64,000 nucleotides of DNA from Nitrosomonas sp. sh817. GTDB taxonomy: Bacteria > Pseudomonadota > Gammaproteobacteria > Burkholderiales > Nitrosomonadaceae. The notes beneath the pieces were generated by a model, which was given only the letters and a program-made list of their open reading frames with translations, had not been told where the DNA came from and searched no databases. Each line of letters begins with the position of its first letter. Position 1 is the first letter of the stretch. The position numbers and the translations under genes are program-made. The stretch spans positions 2,241,691 through 2,305,690 of the forward strand of contig NZ_CP133083.1 of assembly GCF_030908545.1 (NCBI RefSeq). Reading direction: 5' to 3'. Of the stretch, positions 35,785 through 45,515 are shown piece after piece.

Positions 35785-36696
35785 ATGCAAGATCTTAATC
35801 TTTTCATCGTTTTTGCACGCGTCGTGGAAGCGGGCAGTTTTGCGGAAGCGGCGCGGCGTATGGACATTTCACGTGCAGCAGTCAGTAAAGCTGTCGCCAA
35901 ACTCGAAAAGGACTTGAGTACACGATTACTTCTCCGGAGCACCCGGCATCTCAGCTTGACAGAAACAGGCATCGCACTGTCTGAGCATGCTGCACGCATC
36001 CTGGCAGAAGCTGAACATGCCGAACAAGTCGTGAGTAGTCTTCATGCAGAGCCGCTCGGAACGCTAAAAGTGAGTGTGCCGAGTTCCTTCGGAATGCGCC
36101 ATATCGCCCCCTCGCTCCCTTGCTTTCTAGCTCGTTACCCGAAAATAAAGGTTGATTTGATCATTACCGATCGCCCAGGTGATTTGATAGAAGAAGGATA
36201 CGATGTACAAATTCGTGTAACAAACGAGCCTGACCCCAATCTGGTTGCTCGCAAGATTGCGCCTGTGCGCCGCATATTGTGCGCAACTCCTCAGTACTTT
36301 CAACAATGGGGCATGCCACAAACGCCAGCAGATCTTGAAAAACATAACTGTCTCGATTGCGCGCTGTCAACCGAACAAAGTTACTGGCACTTTACCGGAC
36401 CAGAGGGAAAGATCAAGATTCCAATATCGGGGACCTTACGCATCAATAATAATGATGCGCTTGCTCAGGCAGCTCTCCATGGACTGGGGATCGCTTTGTT
36501 ACCCACCTACACCATCGGCATGGAGTTACAAAAAGGACGGCTCCAGGCGGCGCTTCCGGAATACCTATCGGTAGAGCGTCATATTTACGCTTGCTATCTT
36601 CCAAGCAGACATTTGCCGAAAAAGATAAGCGCTTTTGTTAATTTCTTGTCGGAACACGTCGGGGAGATGCCGTATTGGGATCAATCTCTAAAATAG
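35785..36696 (+). CDS. LysR-family transcriptional regulator
   Basis: 303 residues. The N-terminal winged helix-turn-helix (about 1-60; FARVVEAGSFAEAARRMDIS, AAVSKAVAKLEKDL) binds DNA. The rest is the periplasmic-binding-like effector domain (about 88-295), opening LGTLKVSVPSSFG, of the CrgA/AaeR-like branch. The effector is not known. It probably controls itself and the divergent small membrane gene. It lies in the AT-rich segment bounded by direct repeats. Confidence 0.93.
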   Translation: MQDLNLFIVFARVVEAGSFAEAARRMDISRAAVSKAVAKLEKDLSTRLLLRSTRHLSLTETGIALSEHAARILAEAEHAEQVVSSLHAEPLGTLKVSVPSSFGMRHIAPSLPCFLARYPKIKVDLIITDRPGDLIEEGYDVQIRVTNEPDPNLVARKIAPVRRILCATPQYFQQWGMPQTPADLEKHNCLDCALSTEQSYWHFTGPEGKIKIPISGTLRINNNDALAQAALHGLGIALLPTYTIGMELQKGRLQAALPEYLSVERHIYACYLPSRHLPKKISAFVNFLSEHVGEMPYWDQSLK

Positions 36697-36948
36697 CCTG
36701 GCTTCAACCAATATCCTGCATTAGGTCAATGATTATGAAACGTAATCAGCTGTTCATTGACCGGCACCTTTATCCATTTCGCAATACCGTTTATCTCATT
36801 GAACAATTAAGCCATCTCTCTTGACGGATTACCGGGCAAGATGTGACTTAATAGTTTTCCTTAGTAAAGAACAATAGTTTCCCCAATATTCATCGTTGTA
36901 TCGTCTCACGTAATATGCCTCCCTATCGTTTTACCTGGAGTCACTATC

Positions 36949-37407
36949 ATGAGCAAGAATCTACGAAAATACCTTGCAGTTCTACCGTTGTTTTCTATGC
37001 TGGTTGCCTGTGCACAACTGGGACCGCTCGAAGTGCAGGACACCGAGATGAATAAGCTTGCACAGCACGCAAGAACGCATAGCGATCATGAAAAATTGGC
37101 GAGTTACTATGACGACGTGGCCAACGAAATGAGAAAAAAAGTTGTAGAAAAAAGGAAAGCCTTACAGCACTATGAAGACAAAAGTCACTACTATGGAAGA
37201 GGCGGGCAAGATTTTCACTCACATACAACAGCCAATTTACGTTATTACGAACAAGCGGCGCAAGAAGCACAAAAACAGGCATATTTTCATCGCAAGATAG
37301 CAGCAGAATTGCTGCAACGAGAAAATGCCAAGCCGGTTGCAACACCAGGCCAGTTCAGTGATCGTGCGAATAAAGCAGAGTTGGATTCCGATCCTGACAA
37401 GTTATAA
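36949..37407 (+). CDS. Putative lipoprotein, histidine- and tyrosine-rich
   Basis: 152 residues. The lipobox LVAC with C21 ends a signal peptide, so it should be a lipoprotein. The mature part is helical and charged, with many His and Tyr residues (HYEDKSHYYGRGGQDFHSHT), a possible coiled coil. A TACCTGGAG ribosome site precedes the ATG. No family recognised. Confidence 0.75.
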   Translation: MSKNLRKYLAVLPLFSMLVACAQLGPLEVQDTEMNKLAQHARTHSDHEKLASYYDDVANEMRKKVVEKRKALQHYEDKSHYYGRGGQDFHSHTTANLRYYEQAAQEAQKQAYFHRKIAAELLQRENAKPVATPGQFSDRANKAELDSDPDKL

Positions 37408-37754
37408 GCACCCAAAAACTCTAGGCAAAGAACCGCAGCAGGAATAGCCGATTCGAAGCAGAGCATGTTCAGAACGCCCAGGGCAATAAGAGAACTCTAG
37501 GCGTTTAGTTTTCTTAAGTCGCTCAAATCTGATCTTTTATCTCTATGCTGACGAAAAATTCAATTGAACCAAAGATCAGATAGCTGATTTATTCCATGAT
37601 GTAATTGCTTTCGATTCCAATCGACCCGCCATTTTCATCGTTTTTTTCTCATTTTTAGCCATCAGACAGTGTCTGATACCGACCAGAGTGACATCATTGC
37701 ATTGTTCATCCCAAGCCAATTCAGACAATTTATAACAACCTCGATTTAGGAAAT
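37408..37754. other. 347-bp intergenic region with an 11-bp inverted repeat
   Basis: No gene is supported. ATCTGATCTTT at 37527-37537 and AAAGATCAGAT at 37571-37581 form a perfect 11-bp inverted repeat with a 33-nt spacer, perhaps a terminator or a regulator site of the Rnk-like gene. Nothing else stands out. Confidence 0.5.
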
Positions 37755-38168
37755 ATGACCCAAAAACCCAAAATTCTAATTTCGTCGCTTGATGTGATAA
37801 GACTGGAAAATCTTATAGAATCATTGTCTGATTCAGAATTTCCAGACAAAGGCGATTTGGAAGCTGAACTTGCTCGCGCGGAAGTGGTAGATCCGACGAA
37901 AATTCCATCAACGGTAGTAACAATGAATTCGACCGTAAAATTCAAAATCGAATCCACCGGCCGGGATTTCTATCTAACTCTAGTATATCCCAAAGATGTT
38001 GATGCTCAAGGCGGCACAATTTCGATACTTGCACCTGTGGGTATTGCACTGCTTGGTCTTTCACAAGGAGATGAAATCGAGTGGCCGAAGCCAGACGGAG
38101 GAATGTTGCAAGTGCGCATTGAAGAAATTACATATCAACCAGAACGTTCCGGTGAGTACCTTCGTTAG
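37755..38168 (+). CDS. rnk: Rnk-like regulator (GreA/GreB-related C-terminal domain)
   Basis: 137 residues. The N-terminus forms a short helical hairpin (about 10-45; LDVIRLENLIESLSDSEF). The C-terminal part (about 50-130) is the Gre-like beta domain: VVTMNSTVKFKIES, FYLTLVYPKDV, ISILAPVGIALLGLSQGDEIEW. Rnk binds RNA polymerase near the secondary channel and affects nucleoside diphosphate kinase and transcription. The coding DNA is AT-rich. Confidence 0.88.
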   Translation: MTQKPKILISSLDVIRLENLIESLSDSEFPDKGDLEAELARAEVVDPTKIPSTVVTMNSTVKFKIESTGRDFYLTLVYPKDVDAQGGTISILAPVGIALLGLSQGDEIEWPKPDGGMLQVRIEEITYQPERSGEYLR

Positions 38169-38270
38169 CTTGAATGACATTCCAGATTTCGTGTAAACGG
38201 TAGTTAATATTGCCGGGGTGCTTTCCCTGAATCACATTGGATTTTCCGGAGATTCGTTGCGCTGAACCAA

Positions 38271-38921
38271 CTTCGATAAAATCCTGCAAGCGTTGACTTT
38301 GGCAGTCGCCGGCATTGCCGCGATCAGCCTGATCGTCGCCGGGATTCTGATCATGAACGTGATGCTGGTTGCGGTCAGCCAGCGCACTGCGGAAATCGGC
38401 CTGCTGAAGGCCATCGGCGCGACTTCCGGCGACATCCGCCGGTTGTTCTTCGCCGAAGCGGTCTGGTTATCGCTGACAGGCGCTGTGTTGGGATTCCTGC
38501 TCGGTCAATCCGGCAGTCTGCTGCTGCGGTTAGCATTTCCTCAACTGCCTGCGGGGCGCCCGCTTGGGCTTCGATTGCAGGCATCTTGGTCGCACTGGCA
38601 ACCGGTCAGCCTCAAAATAATCAACAATAGAATCGCAAAATTTTTTACGAGCATTTCTCATTCCCATCAGATAGATCAACATCGCTTCTTGAAATAGTCA
38701 ACCACTGTTTCTCAAAGCGGGTACAAGCATCCTAGCTTAGTTAAAACACTGAGGTATATTGGGGAATCACTTGTTTTCCAGTAAGTAAAACCATTAGTGA
38801 ATGGCGGGGGCGTTCAATACAACATCATAGGATGTGTAGCTTGGATTACACGGGGGGGCAACCGTAAAGAAGAAAGAATGGATTCGAAGCGGTGACTCTT
38901 TGGCGGCTTCCGGTAGCAGTA
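38271..38921 (+). pseudogene. Right copy of the direct repeat: truncated permease fragment
   Basis: This 651-bp copy of 33211-34048 holds the last third of the ABC permease (frame from 38293, SQRTAEIGLLKAIGA present) but no start, a one-base deletion near 38551 that shifts its frame, and a clean 190-bp deletion between two CAACCGG direct repeats (seen intact at 33540 and 33730 in the left copy). The fragment cannot make a functional permease. The 775 bp from 38169 to 38943 hold nothing else. Confidence 0.9.
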
Positions 38922-38943
38922 TCAATTAAGCACGCAGACAAAA

Positions 38944-39660
38944 TTACTTTTCAGCAGCGTCACCCAGCTCAAGTCTGTCCCATAAACATTTTCCACCGCA
39001 TTCAAGCGAGATTTGAGCTAAAACCGCTTGGTGTTGGGTCATTTCCTCATGGGTTGCGGTAATGATCTTAAGGTTTTGACCATCAAGACCGGTTATTGAA
39101 AATTGATCCAACTCAGCGGGTTCCATCTCAATGAGCAAACTTTCTTGCCCGCGTGTCATCGCAAGATAGACTTCCGCCAGCAATTCAGCGTCTAACAATG
39201 CGCCGTGGAGTGTGCGTCTGGAATTATCCACATTATAACGTTCACACAACGCATCCAAGTTGTTCCGTTTACCGGGATGGAGTTCCTTGGCCAGTCTCAA
39301 TGTATCCGTTATTGATGCGCAATAATCATCCAGTACCCCTAATTTAACCAAGCCTAATTCATAATTAAGAAATCCGACATCGAAGGATGCGTTATGAATA
39401 ATAAGCTCCGCTTCACTGATAAAATTCAGAAATTCAGTCGATATCTCAATGAACTTGGGTTTGTCGCGAAGAAATCCGGAGGTAAGACCATGCACTTGCA
39501 AAGCGCCTTCATCACTCTCACGTTCAGGATTCAGGTAATAATGAAAATGTTTACCCGTAAACTGCCGGTGACAAAGTTCTATTGCTGCAATTTCTATAAT
39601 GCGATGACCCAGTTTATGTTCCAAACCGGTCGTTTCCGTATCCAATACGACTTGACGCAT
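38944..39660 (-). CDS. dnaQ: DNA polymerase III epsilon subunit
   Basis: 238 residues with the DEDDh exonuclease motifs: Exo I DTETTGLEHKLGHRIIEIAA (about 7-26), Exo II HNASFDVGFLNYEL near 96-108, and Exo III HGALLDAELLAEVY near 152-165 with the catalytic histidine. The proofreading exonuclease removes misincorporated bases. The C-terminal tail binds the alpha subunit. Its ATG follows the rnhA stop by one base; the dnaQ-rnhA pairing is conserved in proteobacteria. Confidence 0.96.
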   Translation of the reverse strand: MRQVVLDTETTGLEHKLGHRIIEIAAIELCHRQFTGKHFHYYLNPERESDEGALQVHGLTSGFLRDKPKFIEISTEFLNFISEAELIIHNASFDVGFLNYELGLVKLGVLDDYCASITDTLRLAKELHPGKRNNLDALCERYNVDNSRRTLHGALLDAELLAEVYLAMTRGQESLLIEMEPAELDQFSITGLDGQNLKIITATHEEMTQHQAVLAQISLECGGKCLWDRLELGDAAEK

Positions 39661-39661
39661 T

Positions 39662-40141
39662 TTAAGATCCTTGAGAATTCTTGATATCAGTAGGAATCAT
39701 CATTTCAACCCCGCGATTTGCTAACTGATCGGCGCGCTCGTTATCAATATGCCCGGAATGGCCACGAACCCAGCACCATTCAATCTCGTGCTGTTGCGAC
39801 AATTGATCGAGCAGCTTCCAGAGATCTTCATTTTTAACCGGTTTCTTATTCGAGGTGCGCCAACTCCGCGCTTTCCATGCTTCGAGCCATTCGCTGATAC
39901 CTTTTTGAAGGTATTGCGAGTCGGTATGTAACTGCACCTTGCAACGGTATTTTAGCGCTTCTAACGCCCGTATCGCCGCCAGCAACTCCATGCGGTTATT
40001 CGTCGTGTGCTCTTCACCGCCAAATATTTCTCGCTCATGTCCTTGATATTTCAATAATGCGCCCCACCCCCCCACACCGGGATTACCTTTACATGCACCA
40101 TCAGTAAAAATTTCAACGACCCTGCTTCGTTCTCGATTCAT
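39662..40141 (-). CDS. rnhA: Ribonuclease HI
   Basis: 159 residues from the ATG at 40141; a GTG further upstream would add only nine residues and the ATG form fits the family. The active-site acids are in [11 protein letters not shown] (D), NRMELLAAI (E), LHTDSQYL (D) and ERADQLAN (D). It cleaves RNA in RNA-DNA hybrids. It follows the methyltransferase gene and precedes dnaQ by one base. Confidence 0.95.
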   Translation of the reverse strand: MNRERSRVVEIFTDGACKGNPGVGGWGALLKYQGHEREIFGGEEHTTNNRMELLAAIRALEALKYRCKVQLHTDSQYLQKGISEWLEAWKARSWRTSNKKPVKNEDLWKLLDQLSQQHEIEWCWVRGHSGHIDNERADQLANRGVEMMIPTDIKNSQGS

Positions 40142-40160
40142 AGTCCGGTCTCTCAGCAAC

Positions 40161-40916
40161 CTAGTCACATTTTCTCGTAGATTGCTCTTCCGCCGGAAAT
40201 TTTTTTATCTTTTGAGCGACAGGCACCATTTTCCTTTTCCCGTCCAAGCAATTTTTCCAATCCGGTTTAATCACACGCATTCCATGTATATATTTGATCG
40301 CGTGTAAAAAATAAACGCCCCCTGAGATCGGCCACCAGCGATCACCTGCGGCTTCCATGAAATGAAAGCGCCGGCGCCATTTTTCTTGCTTGAAAGGCGG
40401 AACATAGCATCCGAGCCGGCCACCCGCCATTTCGAAATCCAGTAACTTTAACCAGTCCTTTAATCTCGCCAAAGAAATAAAATGACCATTCCAGGGGAAC
40501 TCGCGCCGGGTCGATTTTAAATAATGGCAAATACCCCACAAACTCATAGGATTAAATCCTGAAATGACAATATGCCCTCCTGGAATCAGGATGCGATGTA
40601 CTTCCCGTAAAATTTGATGAGGATTTGGGTTAAATTCGAGCGTATGTGGCAAAATGACCAGATCCATACTATTACTTTGGAGCGGCAAAAATCCAGCGCC
40701 GGCACGAATCGAAGTACCGTCTTCTAATCCCACAGTAAAATGGAATGGCACCCGGTTCAGGCGAAGAAAATTAAACTGCGACCAGCCGATTTGGACAGCA
40801 TTGTAACCAAAAATATTAGCAACCACTTGATCAAAGTAGCAATATTCATGTTCGATCAAATACTGACCAAGAGAAGATTGAAACCATGGTTGATCATTTT
40901 GTATATTCATTTTCAC
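40161..40916 (-). CDS. SAM-dependent methyltransferase
   Basis: 251 residues. The SAM fold shows in the middle (about 75-130): [20 protein letters not shown] and [20 protein letters not shown] then [16 protein letters not shown], a class I Methyltransf_11 pattern. The conserved neighbour order methyltransferase-rnhA-dnaQ, with gloB divergent, is common in beta- and gammaproteobacteria. The substrate is unknown. The rnhA ATG starts 20 bp after its stop. Confidence 0.88.
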   Translation of the reverse strand: MKMNIQNDQPWFQSSLGQYLIEHEYCYFDQVVANIFGYNAVQIGWSQFNFLRLNRVPFHFTVGLEDGTSIRAGAGFLPLQSNSMDLVILPHTLEFNPNPHQILREVHRILIPGGHIVISGFNPMSLWGICHYLKSTRREFPWNGHFISLARLKDWLKLLDFEMAGGRLGCYVPPFKQEKWRRRFHFMEAAGDRWWPISGGVYFLHAIKYIHGMRVIKPDWKNCLDGKRKMVPVAQKIKKFPAEEQSTRKCD

Positions 40917-40967
40917 TGATCATTTTTCCCGCATGAATAGATTAACGCCAATTTTTCTGGAAACGCT

Positions 40968-41741
40968 ATGCTGACAGTTCATCCGGTAGCTGCATTTAAA
41001 GATAATTATATCTGGGTTATTCACGATCGTAACGCAGCGATTGTGATTGATCCAGGAGCAGCGTTACCCGTCATCGAGTATCTTAGATCAAAACAATTAC
41101 AGTTAATTGCAATTCTCATTACTCATCACCATCATGATCATACCGGCGGCGTTACCGGCCTGCTGCAATTTTCCGGGGTGCCGGTATACGGTCCGCACTC
41201 CAAAAACATTTCCGCCATTACTCATTCAGTCTTGGAAAACGATGAAGTCGCTTTTCCTGAATTGTCATTAACATTGACTGTCATTGAAGTCCCCGGACAC
41301 ACGCTCGATCATATCGCCTACTATGCACATCAACCGTTCGATATGCTATTTTGCGGCGATACACTTTTTGCTTGCGGATGCGGGCGGATCTTTGAAGGTA
41401 CTGCAGAACAAATGTACCGGTCACTGCAGGAGCTTTCCCAATTACCGGATGACACGCTTATTTACTGCGCGCATGAATACACGCTTAGCAATATTAAATT
41501 TGCCCGCGTTGTCGATCCTGAAAATGATACGTTAGAGGCTTTTGAAATAACCACGCAGAATCAACGCGATCAAAATATTCCTACAGTACCGACAAAACTT
41601 GGCAATGAGAAGTCAATGAATCCGTTTCTGCGATGTGAAAATCGGGAGATCATCGCTAGCGTGCAAAGTCATTGCGGATGTTTACAACCGGATCCGCTCA
41701 GCATTTTTACAGCTTTGCGGAATTGGAAAAATAATTTCTAA
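40968..41741 (+). CDS. gloB: Hydroxyacylglutathione hydrolase (glyoxalase II)
   Basis: 257 residues, the normal length. The metallo-beta-lactamase motif THHHHDHTGGV (about 54-64) binds two metal ions; VIEVPGHTLDHIAYY, DTLFACGCGRIFEG and the CAHEYTLSN histidine follow in order. It releases lactate from lactoylglutathione. It is divergent from the methyltransferase gene. Confidence 0.95.
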   Translation: MLTVHPVAAFKDNYIWVIHDRNAAIVIDPGAALPVIEYLRSKQLQLIAILITHHHHDHTGGVTGLLQFSGVPVYGPHSKNISAITHSVLENDEVAFPELSLTLTVIEVPGHTLDHIAYYAHQPFDMLFCGDTLFACGCGRIFEGTAEQMYRSLQELSQLPDDTLIYCAHEYTLSNIKFARVVDPENDTLEAFEITTQNQRDQNIPTVPTKLGNEKSMNPFLRCENREIIASVQSHCGCLQPDPLSIFTALRNWKNNF

Positions 41742-41822
41742 CACAATGCCACTAAACGATTAGGGAAACGCTGAAGAAGTCAGCGAGCTAGATAAAAGCT
41801 GCAAAACCTTATGCTGAAAACA

Positions 41823-41860
41823 AATTTGGCATATTCCGTTGAAACTGAATATGCCAAATT
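41823..41860. terminator. Bidirectional hairpin between gloB and the P460 gene
   Basis: A perfect 14-bp inverted repeat (AATTTGGCATATTC / GAATATGCCAAATT) with a 10-nt loop. On the minus strand it is followed by TTTGTTTT, so it can end the transcript of the P460 gene after the inserted element, and perhaps gloB from the other side. Confidence 0.7.
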
Positions 41861-41891
41861 AACTAAAAGAAACAGCTAAAATTAATTACTT

Positions 41892-42032
41892 GAGACCTTT
41901 GCACGGTGTCATGAGCGGTACGAGAATAAGGCAAAAATTTGCGAAAAAGCGGAGTTTACACGGGGTAAATGAGCATTTTTCGCAAATTTTTAACGCAATT
42001 ATCGTGTCGCGTAGTAACCGTGCAAAGGCCTC
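41892..42032. mobile_element. 141-bp MITE-like palindromic element with target duplication
   Basis: Terminal inverted repeats GAGACCTTTGCACGG and CCGTGCAAAGGCCTC (one mismatch in 15) enclose 111 bp that are themselves largely palindromic (GCAAAAATTTGCGAAAAA against TTTTTCGCAAATTTTT). The element is flanked by TACTT on both sides (41887-41891 and 42033-42037), a target-site duplication. It has no transposase gene and so is a non-autonomous element, possibly related to IS5-type sequences. It lies directly after the P460 stop codon. Confidence 0.75.
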
Positions 42033-42038
42033 TACTTA

Positions 42039-42632
42039 TTATTTACCAGGTTTAGCAGCACGCAACACTGGGTAATATTGAATAAAGACCATATCTTGTG
42101 CGGCATTTTCTTTGTGACAAGCCGCACAAGCTTCATCGGCCTGAATCGCACCGTTTTTGGCTTCATAGGATTCAAAACCGAAGAATGCCCAATTGCCGGG
42201 TCTATCCGGATAACGCTTCGAATCTTTCACCATGGCGGCAATTCCATTATATTCGCCAGGGAAATAACCATGTCCGCTTGGAGCTTCTTTGGTTCCTACA
42301 CCCACCAATTCTTTAACGATAACAGTTCCATCACGGAATTGACCCGTTTTCTTCCAATGATTCCAGCTGGTTGGATCGATATAAACATTGTGAAATTCTG
42401 GGAATGCGGCTTTTCCTTCATTCATATCATTCGGTGTAACCGGCGCGCCGACAAAGATCCATTCGCGATAATCTTTTGGAGTCAACAACAAATTATCCTT
42501 AGTGAATCTCCCAAAATTATGGTCTTTACCGTGCGCATGGTGTGCATCGGAAGCGATCACTGGGCTTGCCAGCGCAATGGATAACAATACTGGTGCAATA
42601 CCACCTAATAACGTTTTTTTTAACTGTAACAT
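42039..42632 (-). CDS. Cytochrome P460 family protein
   Basis: 197 residues. A signal peptide ending at ASPVIAS is followed by PKDYREWIFVGAPVTPND, a family opening, and GTVIVKELVGV, whose lysine may crosslink to the haem. The haem-binding CAACH lies near 168-172. In nitrifiers cytochrome P460 oxidises hydroxylamine or NO and limits toxic intermediates. A TonB- or copper-related role is not suggested. A MITE-like element abuts its stop codon. This gene is the main reason to place the genome with ammonia oxidisers. Confidence 0.92.
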   Translation of the reverse strand: MLQLKKTLLGGIAPVLLSIALASPVIASDAHHAHGKDHNFGRFTKDNLLLTPKDYREWIFVGAPVTPNDMNEGKAAFPEFHNVYIDPTSWNHWKKTGQFRDGTVIVKELVGVGTKEAPSGHGYFPGEYNGIAAMVKDSKRYPDRPGNWAFFGFESYEAKNGAIQADEACAACHKENAAQDMVFIQYYPVLRAAKPGK

Positions 42633-43060
42633 AATAAGCCCTTAAAATAGTTAAAGAATCACAAAGAAAGCAGCAAATTCTTAAACTGCCATCGGCCTTA
42701 ATAGTATTCAGACAACCTACCTTCGTCAAGAGAAACGTATTAGTAGCAAGCACATCGACTGACTCATTGAATTCTTACTTTTCAAACACCTTATAACGCA
42801 TTCTAAATTTGCAGAATATTCCTAGTTAGCTGAAAAATAAATATTTTTTAAAGACTGAAGTAAAATAAACACGCTACGCAATTAAACTGCGCGGCAACTT
42901 TGATTGGGTTACACAGCGGTCATGACATTGAACTCGCATGGAGCATCGTCGCCATCCGCCAGATCTCGCGCACTCATTCCATTGTTTCTTCAATTTTGGT
43001 ACAACTTATCTGTTAACCTGTATCAATCAAAACGGTAATTTTTTCGGGCATAAATAAACA
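42633..43060. other. 428-bp AT-rich intergenic region
   Basis: It separates the divergent P460 and Lon-like genes. I see no gene, repeat or clear promoter box here; it must hold both promoters. Confidence 0.5.
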
Positions 43061-45463
43061 ATGACTGTAATTCCACCACTGAAGCCGCATCAACTATACC
43101 GCTCATGCGATCCGGATCAGTTCACTTTCCAAACAACATCGGAATTAGCGGATCTGACCGAAATCATCGGACAAAAGCGTGCGCTGGAAGCCATACGCTT
43201 CGGTTCCGGCATCCGTCAGGAAGGCTATAACCTCTTTGTGCTGGGTCCGCCCGGTATGGGCAAGCACAGCTTAGTGCGCCAATTTCTTGAAAGCAAAGCC
43301 AGTACCGAATCAAAGCCGTATGACTGGTGCTATTTGCATAATTTTTCCCAGCCACACAAACCAAAAATGTTAAAACTCCCTTCCGGGAAAGGGGAAGAAT
43401 TGCGATTGCACATGGAGCAGCTGGTGGATTATTTGCGTACTGCGATCCCCGCCCAGTTCGAGAGTGAAGACTACCGCAATCAACTCAATGCGATTCATCA
43501 GGAATTTAATGAGCAACAGGAACGCGAAATCGGTGAACTCGGTGTTGAAGCCCAGAAAAAGGAAATTATCCTGCTACGTACTCCGGAAGGTTTTGCACTT
43601 GCTCCTAGCCGTAACCACGAAGTAATTCCGCCAGAACAGTACGACAAACTGCCACAAATTGAAAAAGACCGGATTGAAACCGCAATCGCGGAGCTACAAA
43701 CCAATCTGGAAAGAATTCTCAGCCATCTGCCAATGCGTCGCCGCGAGCGTAACGAGCGCATCAAGCAACTGAATCGCGACACGATGTTGTCAACCGTTGC
43801 GCATATGTTCAACGAATTACGCTCGATCTACAATGATTTACCCGATGTACTCGAGTATTTTGATGCCGTTCAACAAGACATGGTTATCCATGTTGATGAT
43901 TTCCGCAAACCCGATGAATCCATCAATATTTCCGGAATGACAATCGTCACGCATCAGACGTTCAATAATTATCAGATCAATGTCTTGACCTCTAACGCAC
44001 AGACTCAGGGTGCGCCGATCGTTTTTGAAGACAACCCCACTTACAGCAATTTGATTGGCCGCGTCGAATACCTTTCCCAGTTTGGTGCATTGGTTACCAA
44101 TTTTACATTGATCAAAGCAGGTGCATTGCACCGGGCGAACGGCGGCTATCTGCTCCTGGATGCGCGCAAGATTCTGATGCAGCCGTTTGCTTGGGAAGGA
44201 TTGAAACGCGCGCTGCAAGCGCGAAAAATCCACATTGAATCACTCGGGCAAGTTTACAGCCTTATCAACACAGTTTCGCTTGAGCCCGAGCCAATTCCAC
44301 TCGATGTCAAAGTCATATTATTCGGCGATCGCATTTATTACTATCTCTTGCAGGAATATGATCCGGAATTTAGTGAGCTATTTAAGGTAGCCGCTGATTT
44401 CGAAGAAACCATCGAATGGAATGCCGGCAATCATCTCCTTTATGCACAACTGATCGCCACACTAATCCGCAAAGAAGGATTATTGCCCTTTGATTGTCAT
44501 GCTGTAGCGCGTGTAATCGAGTATAGCGGGCGCTTGGCGGGTGATTCGGAAAAACTATCTATGCATATGCGCAATATCGCTGACCTGCTCGTGGAAGCCG
44601 ATTTCTGGGCGCGCGAAGCGCATCACAATATTGTCCTTGCAAGCGACATTCAACAAGCGATCGATGCCCGGGTCCGCCGTCAAGACCGTGTCAGGGATCG
44701 TCTTTATGAAGCAATCCAGCGCAATATTCTGATGATCGACACGCAAGGGTCTGTGATAGGGCAAGTTAACGGACTCTCGGTGATCGAGTTGGGCGGATTC
44801 GCTTTTGCACAACCGACCCGGATTACGGCTACAACCCGCTTCGGCAAGGGCGACATGATTAATATCGAACGCGAAGTCAAACTTTCCGGCGCCATCCACT
44901 CCAAAGGCGTATTAATACTCTCTGCATTCCTTGCAGCACGTTATGCAAAGAATCAACCCTTGGCTTTGTCCGCCAGTCTGGTATTTGAGCAATCTTATGG
45001 CATGATCGAAGGTGACAGCGCTTCACTTGCAGAGTTATGCGCACTGCTTTCTCATCTCGCAGATGCGCCCATTGACCAATCATTGGCTATCACAGGCTCA
45101 GTCAATCAATTCGGCCAGGTCCAAGCAATTGGCGCGGTCAACGAAAAAATAGAAGGGTTCTTTGATATCTGCGCGGCGCGCAAACTAACCGGAAATCAAG
45201 GCGTGCTAATCCCAGCCAGCAATGTTCAGCACCTGATGCTGCGTAAAAATGTCGTCGACGCGGTTGCTGCCGGTGCGTTTCACATTTATACCGTGGAAAA
45301 CGTCGATCAAGCCATCATGCTGCTCACCGGAAAACAACCAGGTGAAATGGATCAAGACGGTAAATATCCCGAAGACAGCATCAATTTCGAAATTTCCAAA
45401 CGATTGACGGAATTAGCAAGGCTTAATCAATCATTTGCACAGACGAGTGGAAAATCGCTTTAA
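43061..45463 (+). CDS. Lon-like AAA+ ATP-dependent protease
   Basis: 800 residues. Walker A GPPGMGKH lies near 63-70, in an AAA_32-type domain with a long helical insert (about 130-250). The C-terminal domain is the Lon peptidase, with S653 in EGDSASLAEL and K696 in NEKIEGF. Their spacing of 43 equals that of the Ser-Lys dyad of E. coli Lon. The family (LonB/LonC relatives and YcbZ) differs from classical Lon, which is encoded at the right edge of the window. The second residue of Walker A's usual GKT/S is a histidine, GKH, which may reduce ATP use. Substrates are unknown. Confidence 0.9.
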   Translation: MTVIPPLKPHQLYRSCDPDQFTFQTTSELADLTEIIGQKRALEAIRFGSGIRQEGYNLFVLGPPGMGKHSLVRQFLESKASTESKPYDWCYLHNFSQPHKPKMLKLPSGKGEELRLHMEQLVDYLRTAIPAQFESEDYRNQLNAIHQEFNEQQEREIGELGVEAQKKEIILLRTPEGFALAPSRNHEVIPPEQYDKLPQIEKDRIETAIAELQTNLERILSHLPMRRRERNERIKQLNRDTMLSTVAHMFNELRSIYNDLPDVLEYFDAVQQDMVIHVDDFRKPDESINISGMTIVTHQTFNNYQINVLTSNAQTQGAPIVFEDNPTYSNLIGRVEYLSQFGALVTNFTLIKAGALHRANGGYLLLDARKILMQPFAWEGLKRALQARKIHIESLGQVYSLINTVSLEPEPIPLDVKVILFGDRIYYYLLQEYDPEFSELFKVAADFEETIEWNAGNHLLYAQLIATLIRKEGLLPFDCHAVARVIEYSGRLAGDSEKLSMHMRNIADLLVEADFWAREAHHNIVLASDIQQAIDARVRRQDRVRDRLYEAIQRNILMIDTQGSVIGQVNGLSVIELGGFAFAQPTRITATTRFGKGDMINIEREVKLSGAIHSKGVLILSAFLAARYAKNQPLALSASLVFEQSYGMIEGDSASLAELCALLSHLADAPIDQSLAITGSVNQFGQVQAIGAVNEKIEGFFDICAARKLTGNQGVLIPASNVQHLMLRKNVVDAVAAGAFHIYTVENVDQAIMLLTGKQPGEMDQDGKYPEDSINFEISKRLTELARLNQSFAQTSGKSL

Positions 45464-45515
45464 GGAAGTTCTAAAAAACTGCTACGCTCGGTCACGCTAT
45501 CCAGCGGGTTTTCCG

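Noticed and set aside
38293..38697. A functional small membrane protein from the right repeat copy
   Set aside because: It is an exact copy of the permease C-terminal part with a frameshift and a deletion; it has no own start region.
41761..41800. Insertion-sequence end after gloB (GAAACGCTGAAG patch)
   Set aside because: No matching second end or target duplication was found nearby.
42892..42965. tRNA or small RNA gene in the P460 upstream region
   Set aside because: The GC-richer patch does not fold into a cloverleaf by eye and lacks the conserved T-loop.
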